DNA from: Mucilaginibacter gossypiicola
Lineage (GTDB): Bacteria > Bacteroidota > Bacteroidia > Sphingobacteriales > Sphingobacteriaceae
Assembly: GCF_900110105.1 (NCBI RefSeq)
Contig: NZ_FOCL01000021.1
Coordinates: forward strand, 37,472-101,471
Reading direction: 5' to 3'
DNA: 64,000 nt
How positions within the stretch are numbered: the first letter of the stretch is position 1; the number at the start of each line of letters is the position of its first letter. The notes under the pieces were generated by a model. It worked only from the letters and a program-made list of their open reading frames with translations. It searched no databases and was not told the origin of the DNA. The position numbers were made by a program, and so were the translations under genes. Shown here piece after piece: positions 1 through 9,754 of the stretch.

Positions 1-1
1 C

Positions 2-502
2 TCATGGCTTTATCCCGTAAAAAACGGGGCAACTACTATATGGGAACGCTGGGATGGCATAAAACCCAACGGTACCTTTGAAGACCCGGAGATGAACTCC
101 TTTAACCACTATGCTTATGGCGCTATAGGCGACTGGATGTACCGCGTTATCGCAGGCATCAATACCGATGAGGCTGCTCCGGGTTTTCATAAAATAAATA
201 TCTTCCCGCATCCGGGTGGTAAACTCACCAATGCCAATGCCGAGCTGGAAACGCTTTACGGCAAAGTAAAATCGGCCTGGAGTATTGATAATGGCATTTT
301 TACGCTTGATATTATCGTGCCGCCAAATACAACCGCCACCATCACTCTGCCGGCTGTTGATGGCCCGGTTACTGAAGGTAATATTGATATCAATACCAAT
401 AAAGATATTGCCAATATCAAACCGGTGGGCGGCGACATGCAAATGGATATAGGCTCGGGTATTTACCAGTTTAAATATATCTTAAAAACGCATAAAAAAT
501 AG
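2..502 (+). CDS. GH78 alpha-L-rhamnosidase, C-terminal fragment
   Basis: The gene enters from the left edge, so only about 166 C-terminal residues are visible. Reading from base 2 gives a TTIWERWDG motif and then MNSFNHYAYGAIGDWMYR, typical of the end of the (alpha/alpha)6 catalytic barrel of GH78 rhamnosidases. A beta-sandwich tail follows (PGGKLTNANAELETLYGKVKSAW, quoted in part: TLYGKVKSAW). The family hydrolyses terminal alpha-L-rhamnose from pectic and other glycans, normally in the periplasm. It ends 18 bp before the next gene, so co-transcription is likely. The N-terminus and signal peptide are outside the window. Confidence 0.85.
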   Translation, partial: SWLYPVKNGATTIWERWDGIKPNGTFEDPEMNSFNHYAYGAIGDWMYRVIAGINTDEAAPGFHKINIFPHPGGKLTNANAELETLYGKVKSAWSIDNGIFTLDIIVPPNTTATITLPAVDGPVTEGNIDINTNKDIANIKPVGGDMQMDIGSGIYQFKYILKTHKK

Positions 503-520
503 CTAAGAGCATTATAACAC

Positions 521-1681
521 ATGGCAACAACGGTAATCAATCAGCAGGGTTCCTTTAAAGATACAGGCAACACAAAGGCCAACCGCCCAAGGTTGCTTTC
601 GCTTGATTTTTTCAGGGGATTTACTGTAGCTGCCATGATCCTGGTAAATGATCCCGGCGATTGGGGACATATTTACTGGCCGCTTGAACATTCCAAATGG
701 AACGGCTGTACCCCAACAGACCTGGTGTTTCCTTTCTTCTTATTCATGGTGGGTGTATCCATTGTGTACGCCATGCAAAGTAAAAAGGTGGAGGCGCCCA
801 ATCATAACAAATTGCTATTATCTATCCTACGACGTACGTTAATCATTATAGCCCTTGGTGTTTGTTTGCCATTGATCAACGATTTTCAATTCGCGCATCT
901 GCGTTTTCCCGGTGTGTTGCAGCGCATCGGGCTCGTATTTGGCATAACTGCCTTGCTGTATGTTAAAACCGGCATCCGTACACAGGTAGTTATTGCCGTA
1001 AGCTGTCTTATCGGTTATTATTTATTAATGACGCTGGTACCTGTTCCCGGATTCGGAACGCCAAACCTGGAACCGGCTACCAATTTAGGAGCCTGGATAG
1101 ACAGATCGGTTTTTACCGAAAACCACCTCTGGGGGGCATCTAAAACCTGGGATCCGGAAGGCTTGCTGGGAACAATCCCTTCGGTTGCCACTTGTTTATT
1201 AGGGGTATTTACCGGCACCTGGCTTAAAACCGGCAAATTTAAAACCAGTATCGATCTGTTTAAAATGATGGGTGTGGGTTTGGTATTGATCGTGCTTGCC
1301 TTGATCTGGAATACTTTCTTCCCTATCAATAAACAATTATGGACAAGCTCATTCGTATTGCTTACTGCAGGATTAGCTATTAATATCCTGGCGCTTTCCT
1401 ATTGGTTTATCGACATACGAGGAAATAAGGCATTGCTGCCGCCATTTTTAGCTTTTGGCCGTAACGCCATTGCTGCATATGTTTTGGCCGATATTATTCC
1501 TGCTGTAATAGCGGCAATCCCGGTGGGGAAAACCAATTTATGGTCATTTACTTACAATAATGCATTTGTGCCATATCTTTCGCCCGAAAATGCATCGCTG
1601 GCGGGTGCTATCTTAACTGTGCTGATCATTTTCATCCCTGTTTGGATCCTCTATAAAAAGAATATCACTATCAAGGTATAG
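521..1681 (+). CDS. DUF5009 / HGSNAT-like acyltransferase membrane protein
   Basis: A 386-residue polytopic inner-membrane protein with about ten hydrophobic helices. The N-terminal LSLDFFRGFTVAAMILVN and the following W-G-CTPTDLVFPFFLFMVG are hallmarks of the DUF5009/NagX family, related to heparan-alpha-glucosaminide N-acetyltransferase. Family members are thought to move acetyl groups across the membrane to sugars. It lies between a rhamnosidase and a GH20 hexosaminidase and is probably in their operon, which fits a role with amino sugars. The exact substrate is unknown. Confidence 0.8.
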   Translation: MATTVINQQGSFKDTGNTKANRPRLLSLDFFRGFTVAAMILVNDPGDWGHIYWPLEHSKWNGCTPTDLVFPFFLFMVGVSIVYAMQSKKVEAPNHNKLLLSILRRTLIIIALGVCLPLINDFQFAHLRFPGVLQRIGLVFGITALLYVKTGIRTQVVIAVSCLIGYYLLMTLVPVPGFGTPNLEPATNLGAWIDRSVFTENHLWGASKTWDPEGLLGTIPSVATCLLGVFTGTWLKTGKFKTSIDLFKMMGVGLVLIVLALIWNTFFPINKQLWTSSFVLLTAGLAINILALSYWFIDIRGNKALLPPFLAFGRNAIAAYVLADIIPAVIAAIPVGKTNLWSFTYNNAFVPYLSPENASLAGAILTVLIIFIPVWILYKKNITIKV

Positions 1682-1702
1682 CCTTGCTCATCATCTGCTG
1701 AA

Positions 1703-3973
1703 ATGAATAAAATACTATCTTTTAAATATATTGTACTATTCGCCTCGCTGTTTTTATCGGTAACAACAGTAAATGCGCAGTTTCATATTATCCCGCAACC
1801 GGTAAGCTTGACAGCTGGCAAAGGCAGTTTTGTTTTGAATAAGAATGCTGTTATTGGGGTCAACAAGGAAACCGAGCCGATAGGTAAATATCTGCAGGAT
1901 TACCTGAATCAAAATTATGGGCTGCAAACAACGGTGAAGGTTTTTGATAAGATCCCGGCTAATACAGCTATCAGGTTAAACAATGTTTGGTCGAACGCGG
2001 AGAGCGCCTATACCATGCACGTAACCCCGGCGTCGGTAAGTATCAGCGGTAACGGAGCAGGTGTGTTTTACGGAGTACAAACATTGATTCAATTATTGCC
2101 GAGAGATAAAAGTCCGGTATTGAAAATAAGTGCATGTACTGTTGCCGATCAGCCGCGTTTTGGCTGGCGGGGGTTGAGCCTGGATGTAAGCCGCCATTTT
2201 TTTACTGTTGATGAGGTGAAAAAGTATATTGATGTAATGGCGCACTATAAGCTCAATACCTTTCACTGGCATTTAACCGACGATGAAGGCTGGCGCATCC
2301 AGATTGATAAATATCCCCGCCTTACCGAAGTAGGTTCAAAAATCAGTTATTATGCCAAACGCGGTGAGTTCCGTAAGCTGGATAACCTGATTGATGACGG
2401 CCGCGATGGCTTTTACACAAAGGACGAAATTAGAGATGTGATCAAGTACGCGCAGGACAGGTTTGTGACCATCCTGCCCGAAATTGAAATGCCGGGCCAT
2501 AGCGAGGCTGCAATTTTTGCATATCCTCAGTTAGGCTGCCAGGACTCGACGGGAGCCAAACACCGGGTACGGATGCTCGACCCAAGTGAGTATACCTTCA
2601 AATTTATGGAGGATGTGTTGACTGAAGTGATTGCCCTATTCCCGAACCAATACATTCACATTGGTGGTGATGAGGCGGAGATGGTAGACTGGCTGAAAAG
2701 CCCGACCGCAGTCGCCCTCATGAAACGTGAGCACTTGAAAAGTGAAAAAGAAGTTCAGAGTTATTTTATTAAACGAATAGAAAAATTCCTGCTCTCAAAA
2801 AATAAGCGACTGGTAGGCTGGGACGAAATCTTGCAGGGCGGCCTTGCTGAATCTGCAACAGTAATGAGCTGGCAGGGCGAAGCCGGAGGGATAGCAGCCG
2901 CCAAAATGCATCATCACGTGGTAATGACACCTTTACCATACATGTATTTTGATGCCCCGCAAGCCAATGAAGACCTGGAACCCATAGGCTGGAACCCGCC
3001 GGTTACCTGGCAAATGGTGTACAATTACGAGCCGCAATCAAAAGAACTGACCAATGCCGAGACTGAATACATTTTAGGTGCGCAGGGCAATATCTGGAAT
3101 GAAAAGGTGCCTAACGCGCAGCACCTGCAATACATGGTTTATCCCCGGGCCCTTGCCGTGGCCGAACTTACCTGGAGCCCCAAAAACGAAAAGGACATTG
3201 AACGTTTCGGCTGGAAAATGAAAAACCAATATGGCTTGTTCAAACTGTGGAATTTTAATGCCCGTCTGCCTGATATTGAAGGGGTTGATAATGTCATCAC
3301 CAATAAAAGCAGGTTTAAATTAACACTGAATTACCCGCTTCAAGGGGCTAAAGTACGTTATGCCCTAAACGGTAAAATGCCGGATAATAATAGTCCGTCT
3401 ATGCCTTTCCCGGTAAATATCAATGTACCTTTAAAAGATAGTATCGGCTTAAGAACATTTACCACCTGGACGCTGAATGATCAGCATATTCGCCAAACGG
3501 CCAGCATCAAGCGTGTGAGTATCAAGCCTGCACACGAAAAAGTAGCTAAGCTGAAACCCGGCATGGCCTATGAGGTTTTTAAAACCGGGGAACGTGATAT
3601 AGCCAAACTGCAAGATGAAAAGCCAGCAGAAACGGGTGAAACAAACCTGATTGTGCCTGTTAGGCCTGTTAGCGAAGGCTTAATTAATTGGGTGAAAATT
3701 AAAGGTTTTATTAAGATTGATAAAGAAGCGGATTATGAGCTAACTACAGGTTTTGAGGTTAGTCCGGCTTTGTTTTTGGATGAGGTGCCGGTGATAAAAA
3801 TGGGGTTGAATACCTATGTTGAACCGCAAAAAGCATTGTTGCACTTGAAAAAGGGCGTATATTCCTTGAGGGGGCATTACATCGCTGATAAAGTCAATGA
3901 AAACCAGACCCTTATTGAACTGAAAATTGTGGGAGGGGAAAAGCTTTATCCGAAATTTTATTTGATGCATTGA
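1703..3973 (+). CDS. GH20 beta-N-acetylhexosaminidase, secreted
   Basis: A 756-residue protein with a signal peptide ending near TTVNAQ (residues 1-26). An N-terminal GH20b domain precedes the catalytic TIM barrel, with HWHLTDDEGWRI at about 188-199 and the catalytic Asp-Glu pair D323-E324 in IHIGGDEAEM. The C-terminal part is beta-rich and resembles the chitobiase/Fn3-type tails of this family. It releases terminal GlcNAc or GalNAc by substrate-assisted catalysis, most likely in the periplasm or outer membrane. The start lies 22 bp after the DUF5009 gene, consistent with one operon. Confidence 0.93.
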   Translation: MNKILSFKYIVLFASLFLSVTTVNAQFHIIPQPVSLTAGKGSFVLNKNAVIGVNKETEPIGKYLQDYLNQNYGLQTTVKVFDKIPANTAIRLNNVWSNAESAYTMHVTPASVSISGNGAGVFYGVQTLIQLLPRDKSPVLKISACTVADQPRFGWRGLSLDVSRHFFTVDEVKKYIDVMAHYKLNTFHWHLTDDEGWRIQIDKYPRLTEVGSKISYYAKRGEFRKLDNLIDDGRDGFYTKDEIRDVIKYAQDRFVTILPEIEMPGHSEAAIFAYPQLGCQDSTGAKHRVRMLDPSEYTFKFMEDVLTEVIALFPNQYIHIGGDEAEMVDWLKSPTAVALMKREHLKSEKEVQSYFIKRIEKFLLSKNKRLVGWDEILQGGLAESATVMSWQGEAGGIAAAKMHHHVVMTPLPYMYFDAPQANEDLEPIGWNPPVTWQMVYNYEPQSKELTNAETEYILGAQGNIWNEKVPNAQHLQYMVYPRALAVAELTWSPKNEKDIERFGWKMKNQYGLFKLWNFNARLPDIEGVDNVITNKSRFKLTLNYPLQGAKVRYALNGKMPDNNSPSMPFPVNINVPLKDSIGLRTFTTWTLNDQHIRQTASIKRVSIKPAHEKVAKLKPGMAYEVFKTGERDIAKLQDEKPAETGETNLIVPVRPVSEGLINWVKIKGFIKIDKEADYELTTGFEVSPALFLDEVPVIKMGLNTYVEPQKALLHLKKGVYSLRGHYIADKVNENQTLIELKIVGGEKLYPKFYLMH

Positions 3974-3985
3974 AAATAAACAACG

Positions 3986-4190
3986 TCATTGCGAGGAACG
4001 AAGCAATCGCGAACTATACAGAGTAGGCGTTTTCTCCATTGGTTTTTGAAAGATGAAGATCGGTTGGAAATGTTGATAAAAAAGCCATGTCATTGCGAGG
4101 AGGTACGACGAAGCAATCTCGTAGTTATGCAGATCGAATATGCATTGGCTACTAGATTGCCGCGCTACGCTCGCAATGACATGGTTTTTA
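3986..4190. repeat. GTCATTGCGAG palindromic repeats (two units)
   Basis: Two copies of an intergenic repeat whose ends read GTCATTGCGAGG and CTCGCAATGAC, with GAAGCAATC or its complement inside. The first, from about 3986, is a half unit. The second, 4088-4190, is a full palindrome. Related copies occur at about 10290-10382, 12969-13086 and 14209-14260. An open frame runs through both units into the GH3 gene, but it is not a plausible N-terminus. Confidence 0.85.
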
Positions 4191-4219
4191 TAGTAAATAA
4201 ACTATTAAACCACTTACCT

Positions 4220-6526
4220 ATGCAAAAGAAATTATGCCTACTCATTGCGTTTGCTTTTGTAATAAAAACGGCCGGCGCGCAGGTTTATAAAGATCCTAAA
4301 GCACCGATAGCTGAGCGGGTAAAAGACCTGCTGAGCCGCATGACGCTGGAAGAAAAGGTAGGCCAGATGAGCATGAACTCCTTAAAAGGCTCCATGCAAA
4401 ACCCAATTGCTTATGGCGTGTGTGAAAGCCCTTTTACCAATATCAACGATATTACAACGCTATCCATCGCCGCAAAAAAATATGCTAAAGAAAAAACGCG
4501 TTTAGGGATCCCGCCCATACAAATAGGCGAATGCCTGCACGGGCAACTGGCCGCAGGAGCAACTATTTTTCCACAGGCTATAGCACAGGGAAGCACCTGG
4601 AACCCGGCGCTGATTGAAAAAATGGGCGCGGTAATAGCTTATGAAGCATCCTCATCGGGAGTTGACCAGGCGCTTTCACCGCTGTTTGATCTCATCCGCG
4701 ATCCGCGTTATGGCCGTAACGAAGAATGTTATGCTGAAGATCCATATCTTGTAAGCAAGATGGGTACTTCATTTGTGATAGGTATGCAGGGCGAGCCTTC
4801 ACAAACAAAAAACGGCATAGGTAAAGATAAAGTAATGTGTACAGCTAAACATTTTGCGGCCTATAGCATCCCCGTGGCGGGTATTAACCTGGCCCCGGCA
4901 TCGGTAGGGGAACGCGAGTTAAGGTCGATGTTTTTGCCGCCTTTTAAAGATGCCGTGCAAAAAGCAAATATTTATGCGGTAATGCCTGCTTACAATGAAA
5001 TAGATGGCGTCCCTGCACATGCTAACCGTTTCCTGTTGCAAACCATTTTAAGGCAGGAGTGGGGTTTTGAGGGCTATGTTTTTTCGGATTATGAAGGCCT
5101 TAAGCATTTATATACTTTTCACCATATTGCTAAAAATGCGGAAGGAGCGGCACCCATCGGCCTGAGCGCAGGGGTTGATCTCGAAGCGCCAAGTTCAGAT
5201 GTATACGGCAAACTCATCGGCCTTGTAAAGGAAGGTAAAGTAAAAGAAGCACAAATAGATAGCGCCGTTGCCCGCATCCTCACCATAAAATTTAAAGCAG
5301 GTTTGTTTGAAAAGGGACTTCCCGACACCTCGGCATTAAAAAAACGGGTGCATACACCGGATCATATCGCCCTGTCGCAACAAATAGCCGAGGAATCTAT
5401 CATCCTGCTCAAGAATGAAAAACAGCTTTTGCCGCTCAATATGAACAGCCTCAAATCACTCGCGGTAATAGGCCCAAACGCCAACCAGGTTCAATATGGT
5501 GATTACAGTTCAACCCGCGATAGTCGCTCGGGTACAACCGTGCTTAATGGCATTAAACAATTGGCGGGTAACAAAATAAAGATCAATTACGCCAAAGGCT
5601 GCGCCCTTTCGGGTTCAGATAAAAGCGGCTTTGCCGAAGCTATTGCAGCAGCAAAGAACAGCGATGCGGTGGTGGTAGTTTTAGGCACTACCAGTGTAGT
5701 ATTCTCGGGTGTTGGCTGGAATGGCCACGCACCCGAAAGCGAACCGAAAGACCCTTTTACCTGTGGCGAAGGTTATGATGTTACGGACATTAATCCCGAT
5801 GGTGTACAGCGGGAGTTATTACAAGCTGTTTATAAAACCGGTAAGCCGGTAATCCTGGTGCTGGTGCATGGCAGGCCGCAAAGCATCGGTTGGGAAAAGG
5901 AAAATATTCCGGCCATTGTGGAGGCCTGGTACCCCGGCGAAAAGGGAGGTAATGCCATTGCCAATATCCTGTTTGGGAAGGTGAACCCATCGGGTAGGCT
6001 CACAGTGTCTATCCCGCAGTCAACCGGGCATATCCCGGTTTTTTATAATCATGTAGCATCCAATAAAGGTTTTTACCATAATCCTGGCTCACCCGAAAAA
6101 CCGGGGCAGGACTATGTTTTTTCTTCGCCCGATGTGTTGTTCCCTTTTGGTTATGGTTTGAGTTATACTACGTTTAAATACAGTAATATACAGGTTTCGG
6201 CAATATCTTTCGGTAAAAACGAGGCGGTAACTGTTTCGGTAGATGTTACCAATAGCGGTGGCATGGCCGGTGAAGAAGTGGTACAAATGTACCTGGGGAA
6301 TAAAGTAAATTCGGTAACTACCCCGGCGATGGCGCTCAAAGGTTTTGATAAGGTCAGCCTTAAACCCGGCGAAACCCAAACAGTGAAGTTTACTATAAAG
6401 TCAGAAGATCTTGCCATCTGGAACAACCAAATGAAGCTGGTGACCGAACCCGGTACATTTGATGTGATGATAGCCCGTTCGGCCGAAGATGTGGTGTTGA
6501 AGAAAACGCTGGAATATAAAGAGTAA
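4220..6526 (+). CDS. GH3 beta-glycosidase, secreted
   Basis: 768 residues from the ATG at 4220. That start gives a clean signal peptide (MQKKLCLLIAFAFV, cut after AGA-Q), whereas the longer in-frame extension to 3989 translates intergenic repeats. The GH3 N-terminal barrel carries the predicted nucleophile D290 in GYVFSDYEGL. The alpha/beta sandwich follows, and then a fibronectin-III-like domain (AGEEVVQMYLGN). Family members cleave beta-linked glucose, xylose or related sugars; the exact specificity cannot be read here. The GH92 gene starts 6 bp after its stop. Confidence 0.92.
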   Translation: MQKKLCLLIAFAFVIKTAGAQVYKDPKAPIAERVKDLLSRMTLEEKVGQMSMNSLKGSMQNPIAYGVCESPFTNINDITTLSIAAKKYAKEKTRLGIPPIQIGECLHGQLAAGATIFPQAIAQGSTWNPALIEKMGAVIAYEASSSGVDQALSPLFDLIRDPRYGRNEECYAEDPYLVSKMGTSFVIGMQGEPSQTKNGIGKDKVMCTAKHFAAYSIPVAGINLAPASVGERELRSMFLPPFKDAVQKANIYAVMPAYNEIDGVPAHANRFLLQTILRQEWGFEGYVFSDYEGLKHLYTFHHIAKNAEGAAPIGLSAGVDLEAPSSDVYGKLIGLVKEGKVKEAQIDSAVARILTIKFKAGLFEKGLPDTSALKKRVHTPDHIALSQQIAEESIILLKNEKQLLPLNMNSLKSLAVIGPNANQVQYGDYSSTRDSRSGTTVLNGIKQLAGNKIKINYAKGCALSGSDKSGFAEAIAAAKNSDAVVVVLGTTSVVFSGVGWNGHAPESEPKDPFTCGEGYDVTDINPDGVQRELLQAVYKTGKPVILVLVHGRPQSIGWEKENIPAIVEAWYPGEKGGNAIANILFGKVNPSGRLTVSIPQSTGHIPVFYNHVASNKGFYHNPGSPEKPGQDYVFSSPDVLFPFGYGLSYTTFKYSNIQVSAISFGKNEAVTVSVDVTNSGGMAGEEVVQMYLGNKVNSVTTPAMALKGFDKVSLKPGETQTVKFTIKSEDLAIWNNQMKLVTEPGTFDVMIARSAEDVVLKKTLEYKE

Positions 6527-6532
6527 CAGATC

Positions 6533-8710
6533 ATGAGAAAGCTGATTGCCATTTTATTTGTGTTGATTTTGGGTGTAAAGGCTGATGCCCAGTCGTATAA
6601 TAAATACGTAAACACGTTCATTGGCACATCTGCCACAGGCCACACTTTTCCGGGGGCTACGGTTCCCTTTGGCATGGTACAGCTCAGCCCGGAAACCGGC
6701 AATTTCGGCTGGAATTATTGTTCAGGCTATCGTTATGAAGATACGGTGATCACAGGCTTTGCCCATACCCATCTGAGCGGTACAGGTGGCGTTGACCTGG
6801 GCGATGTTTTGTTCTTCCCATTTCATGGCAAAGAGCCTCAAAAGTTTCAAAGTAAATTTTCTCATCAACAGGAAAAAGCATCGCCCGGCTACTATGAGGT
6901 GCTTTTGAGCGATAATAATATCAAAGCTCAACTCACGGCCTCGGCCCATACCGGCTTACACAGATATACTTTTACTAAGGCAGGCAAGGCTCACCTGCTT
7001 GTTGATATGCAAAGCGGCCTGGTGGAAAGCGCCGAACAACTGGCCGAACATGTATCTGACGGGGAGATCAGCATCGACAGTAAAATAACCATCAGTGGCT
7101 ATGCTTTTACAAGCCAGTGGGTTGATAAAAAGGTATACTTCACAGCTATATTTAACCGCCCGTTTACTGGTCACCATTTTATTGATGGGGATAACAAACG
7201 CCGCCTGGTGCTGGATTTCGATCTGAAACCCGGAGAAGTAGTTGAAGCTAAGGTCGGCATTTCTGGCGTAAGCATTGCCGGAGCACGCAAAAACCTACTG
7301 GCCGAAACACAATACAAAACTTTTGAGCAGGTAAAAACTGAAGCCGCCCACGCCTGGGAAAGCAACCTCGGTAAACTTAAAGCCGAAGGGACAGAAAAGG
7401 AGAAGATAGCCTTTTATACCAGCCTGTACCACGCCCTGATCCAACCCAATAATATTGCCGATGTTGACGGTCAATATCGTGGGGCTGATAGCCTGGTGCA
7501 CCGCTCGGTCGACAAAGTATTTTACTCCACATTTTCCTTATGGGATACTTATCGGGCAGCCCATCCGCTATACACCATCATTTGCCCTGACAGGGACGGA
7601 CAGATGGTAGAAAGCATGTTACAGCACAACGATGTGGCCGGTATGCTCCCCATCTGGACGCTGTGGGGTAAGGAAAGCTTTGCCATGATCGGTAACCATG
7701 CTGTGCCTGTAATTGTGGATGCAGCCCTGAAAGGCATCAAGGGATTTGACAAGCAAAGGGCTTTTGAGGCCATCAAAAATACGCTCACACAAAATAAAAA
7801 CCCTAAGTACGACTGGAGCCTGTACATGCATTACGGCTACCTGCCATCAGACACGGTAAAACGTGAAGCCGTTTCCCGTACTTTGGAAGCCGCTTATGAC
7901 GACTGGTGTGCCGCCCAACTGGCCAAAGCGCTGAACAAACAGAGCGACTACTCATATTTCATTAAACGCTCGCAGTTTTATAATAACCTGTTTGATAAAA
8001 GTACCCGGCTCATGCGCGGTCGCAAATCAAACGGCGAATGGGTGACGCCCTTTGCCAACCTGGATAGCGGTCAGCTGGCTATAGGCGGCGATTATACAGA
8101 AGGTAATGCCTGGCAGTATACCTGGCAGGTACAGCATGATATTCCGGGTTTAATTAAATTGATGGGTGGCAAGAAGGCGTTTTCGGGTAAGCTGGATTCA
8201 TTGTTTACCATGGATTCAAGGGTGTTTGGCAAAGGTTCAACACTTGATGTTACTGGGTTGATAGGGCAGTACGCTCATGGCAACGAACCAAATCATCATG
8301 TGGCTTACCTATATACATTTGCTGGCAACCCCGCCAAAACACAGGAACTGGTGAGGCAGATAGCTGATCAGTTTTATGTGAACAAACCCGATGGCCTGTC
8401 GGGCAATGATGATTGCGGACAAATGTCGGCCTGGTATATTTTTACGGCGATGGGTTTTTACCCGGTTAACCCTGCCGATGGGCGGTATGTTTTTGGTGCA
8501 CCGTTATTGGATAAGGTAAATATCGCTTTGGTTGGCGGTAAAAGCTTTGTGATTGAAGCAAAGAATTTATCCGGAAAAAATAAATATGTGCAAAGCATCA
8601 GTCTGAATGGTAAGCCTTATACCAAAGAACACATTACCCACAAGGATATTATGAACGGCGGGAAGCTGGTGTTTTTGATGGGGGATCAGGCGAAAGTGCC
8701 AGTGTATTAA
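6533..8710 (+). CDS. GH92 alpha-1,2-mannosidase-like, secreted
   Basis: 725 residues with a signal peptide ending near VKADAQ. NTFIGTSATGHTFPGATVPF and FAHTHLSGTG are diagnostic for the N-terminal beta-sandwich of GH92. The catalytic (alpha/alpha)6 domain shows GNEPNHHVAYLY and the DDCGQMSAWYIFTAMGFYP segment near the C-terminus. GH92 enzymes are calcium-dependent exo-alpha-mannosidases acting on N-glycans or mannan. Full length for the family. It is the last gene of the run that begins with the GH78 enzyme and is followed by a palindromic repeat cluster. Confidence 0.92.
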   Translation: MRKLIAILFVLILGVKADAQSYNKYVNTFIGTSATGHTFPGATVPFGMVQLSPETGNFGWNYCSGYRYEDTVITGFAHTHLSGTGGVDLGDVLFFPFHGKEPQKFQSKFSHQQEKASPGYYEVLLSDNNIKAQLTASAHTGLHRYTFTKAGKAHLLVDMQSGLVESAEQLAEHVSDGEISIDSKITISGYAFTSQWVDKKVYFTAIFNRPFTGHHFIDGDNKRRLVLDFDLKPGEVVEAKVGISGVSIAGARKNLLAETQYKTFEQVKTEAAHAWESNLGKLKAEGTEKEKIAFYTSLYHALIQPNNIADVDGQYRGADSLVHRSVDKVFYSTFSLWDTYRAAHPLYTIICPDRDGQMVESMLQHNDVAGMLPIWTLWGKESFAMIGNHAVPVIVDAALKGIKGFDKQRAFEAIKNTLTQNKNPKYDWSLYMHYGYLPSDTVKREAVSRTLEAAYDDWCAAQLAKALNKQSDYSYFIKRSQFYNNLFDKSTRLMRGRKSNGEWVTPFANLDSGQLAIGGDYTEGNAWQYTWQVQHDIPGLIKLMGGKKAFSGKLDSLFTMDSRVFGKGSTLDVTGLIGQYAHGNEPNHHVAYLYTFAGNPAKTQELVRQIADQFYVNKPDGLSGNDDCGQMSAWYIFTAMGFYPVNPADGRYVFGAPLLDKVNIALVGGKSFVIEAKNLSGKNKYVQSISLNGKPYTKEHITHKDIMNGGKLVFLMGDQAKVPVY

Positions 8711-8721
8711 AAAACGTCGCA

Positions 8722-8830
8722 AGTTCAAGCGTCCACGCTTGAACTAAGAAGGTAAGCGTCCACGCTTATTTTATTGTACGTGAGCGTGGACGCTCACTTT
8801 CGGAGGTTATTCAAGCGTGGACGCTTGAAC
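8722..8830. repeat. Cluster of four AGCGTCCACGCT palindromes
   Basis: Four hairpin units lie between two convergent genes: 8722-8745 (perfect 24-mer with AGTTCAAGCGT arms), about 8751-8768, 8780-8797 (GTGAGCGTGGACGCTCAC) and about 8809-8830. The first two share the centre GTCCAC and the last two its complement GTGGAC, so the whole cluster is itself symmetric. It may act as a two-way terminator. Degenerate relatives appear at 63531-63615. Confidence 0.9.
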
Positions 8831-8842
8831 CTGCATTTAATG

Positions 8843-9643
8843 CTACAACAAAACCTGGTATTGATAACCCAATATCGGCCCAACATTCACACTCTCCACA
8901 ATCTTCCATTCCTTCAACTCTTTAATAAACTCCGGTTTTTCAAAACCCGAATCAAGGGCCGCTTGTGTATAAAAATTGGCTTTAGCGGGATGAACCGGTG
9001 AGCATCCATTAAAAAGATGGCCAAAGGCCTGCTTGGCCAATATAGCTTTGCTGATACCGATACAGTCATCCAAATGGATCAAGTTTACAGGGGCATCTCC
9101 ATTAGGGATGGCCTTTTTGCCCGCAAAAAAACGGCCGGGATTACGTCCGGGGCCAATCAATCCTGCAAAGCGGATAATGGTTGTTTTAAAGCTATTTTCA
9201 GCACGGAAAAGGTTTTCGGCTTCAAATAAAACCCTGCCTGCTTCAGTATTGGGTTGAGGATCGGTTTCTTCGTTCACATGTTGATTACTATCGGCATAAA
9301 CCCCTGTGGAGCTAATAAACACCAAGTTTGACACAGCAAACTGTTTTATAGCATTAATAATACCTTTAATTTTCTCAATAAAAGCTGCCCCTTCTCCGCT
9401 ACGGCTTTTTGGTGGAATGGCTATCCACAACACGTCACAATCAAAAAAATCGGCATCATATATTTCCTCGCCCGGCGAGAAATTTACAATATAGGGTTGG
9501 ATGCCTTGTGCCGCCAGATCATCTGTTTTTGCAATAGAAGTTGTTGATCCCTTTACCTGCATACCATCGGCAACTAATGCTTTACCTAATGCGCTGCCAT
9601 ACCAGCCGCAGCCTAAAATACTGACCTTCGTTTTACCGGGCAT
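8843..9643 (-). CDS. NAD(P)-dependent epimerase/dehydratase-like protein (YeeZ type)
   Basis: A 266-residue Rossmann-fold protein. The N-terminus VSILGCGWYGSALGKAL is an atypical GxGxxG nucleotide-binding loop, like that of YeeZ-type SDR relatives. Other SDR-extended landmarks are LVFISSTGVYADS at about 107-119 and RFAGLIGPGRNPGRF. The usual YxxxK catalytic pair is not obvious, so enzymatic activity is uncertain. Cytoplasmic, no signal. It converges on the GH92 gene and has a promoter-like box just upstream. Confidence 0.7.
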   Translation of the reverse strand: MPGKTKVSILGCGWYGSALGKALVADGMQVKGSTTSIAKTDDLAAQGIQPYIVNFSPGEEIYDADFFDCDVLWIAIPPKSRSGEGAAFIEKIKGIINAIKQFAVSNLVFISSTGVYADSNQHVNEETDPQPNTEAGRVLFEAENLFRAENSFKTTIIRFAGLIGPGRNPGRFFAGKKAIPNGDAPVNLIHLDDCIGISKAILAKQAFGHLFNGCSPVHPAKANFYTQAALDSGFEKPEFIKELKEWKIVESVNVGPILGYQYQVLL

Positions 9644-9665
9644 GTTATAAAATAATGCTTTGGCG

Positions 9666-9673
9666 CAAAGGTA
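9666..9673 (-). promoter_or_regulatory. Candidate -7 box for the epimerase-like gene
   Basis: On the minus strand TACCTTTG matches the Bacteroidota -7 consensus TAnnTTTG, 22 bp before the start codon at 9643. A clear TTG -33 element is not visible, so this is a moderate prediction. Confidence 0.35.
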
Positions 9674-9754
9674 ATTAAATAATGATATGGCGCTTGGCTG
9701 TCGTTAATATGCTTTTGTTTTAAACTTTTTGGGCATAACGGGCGTTATTGGTTT

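Noticed and set aside
3989..4219. Open frame extending the GH3 gene 77 codons upstream
   Set aside because: It translates two palindromic repeats (RGTKQSRTIQ); the ATG at 4220 gives a proper signal peptide.
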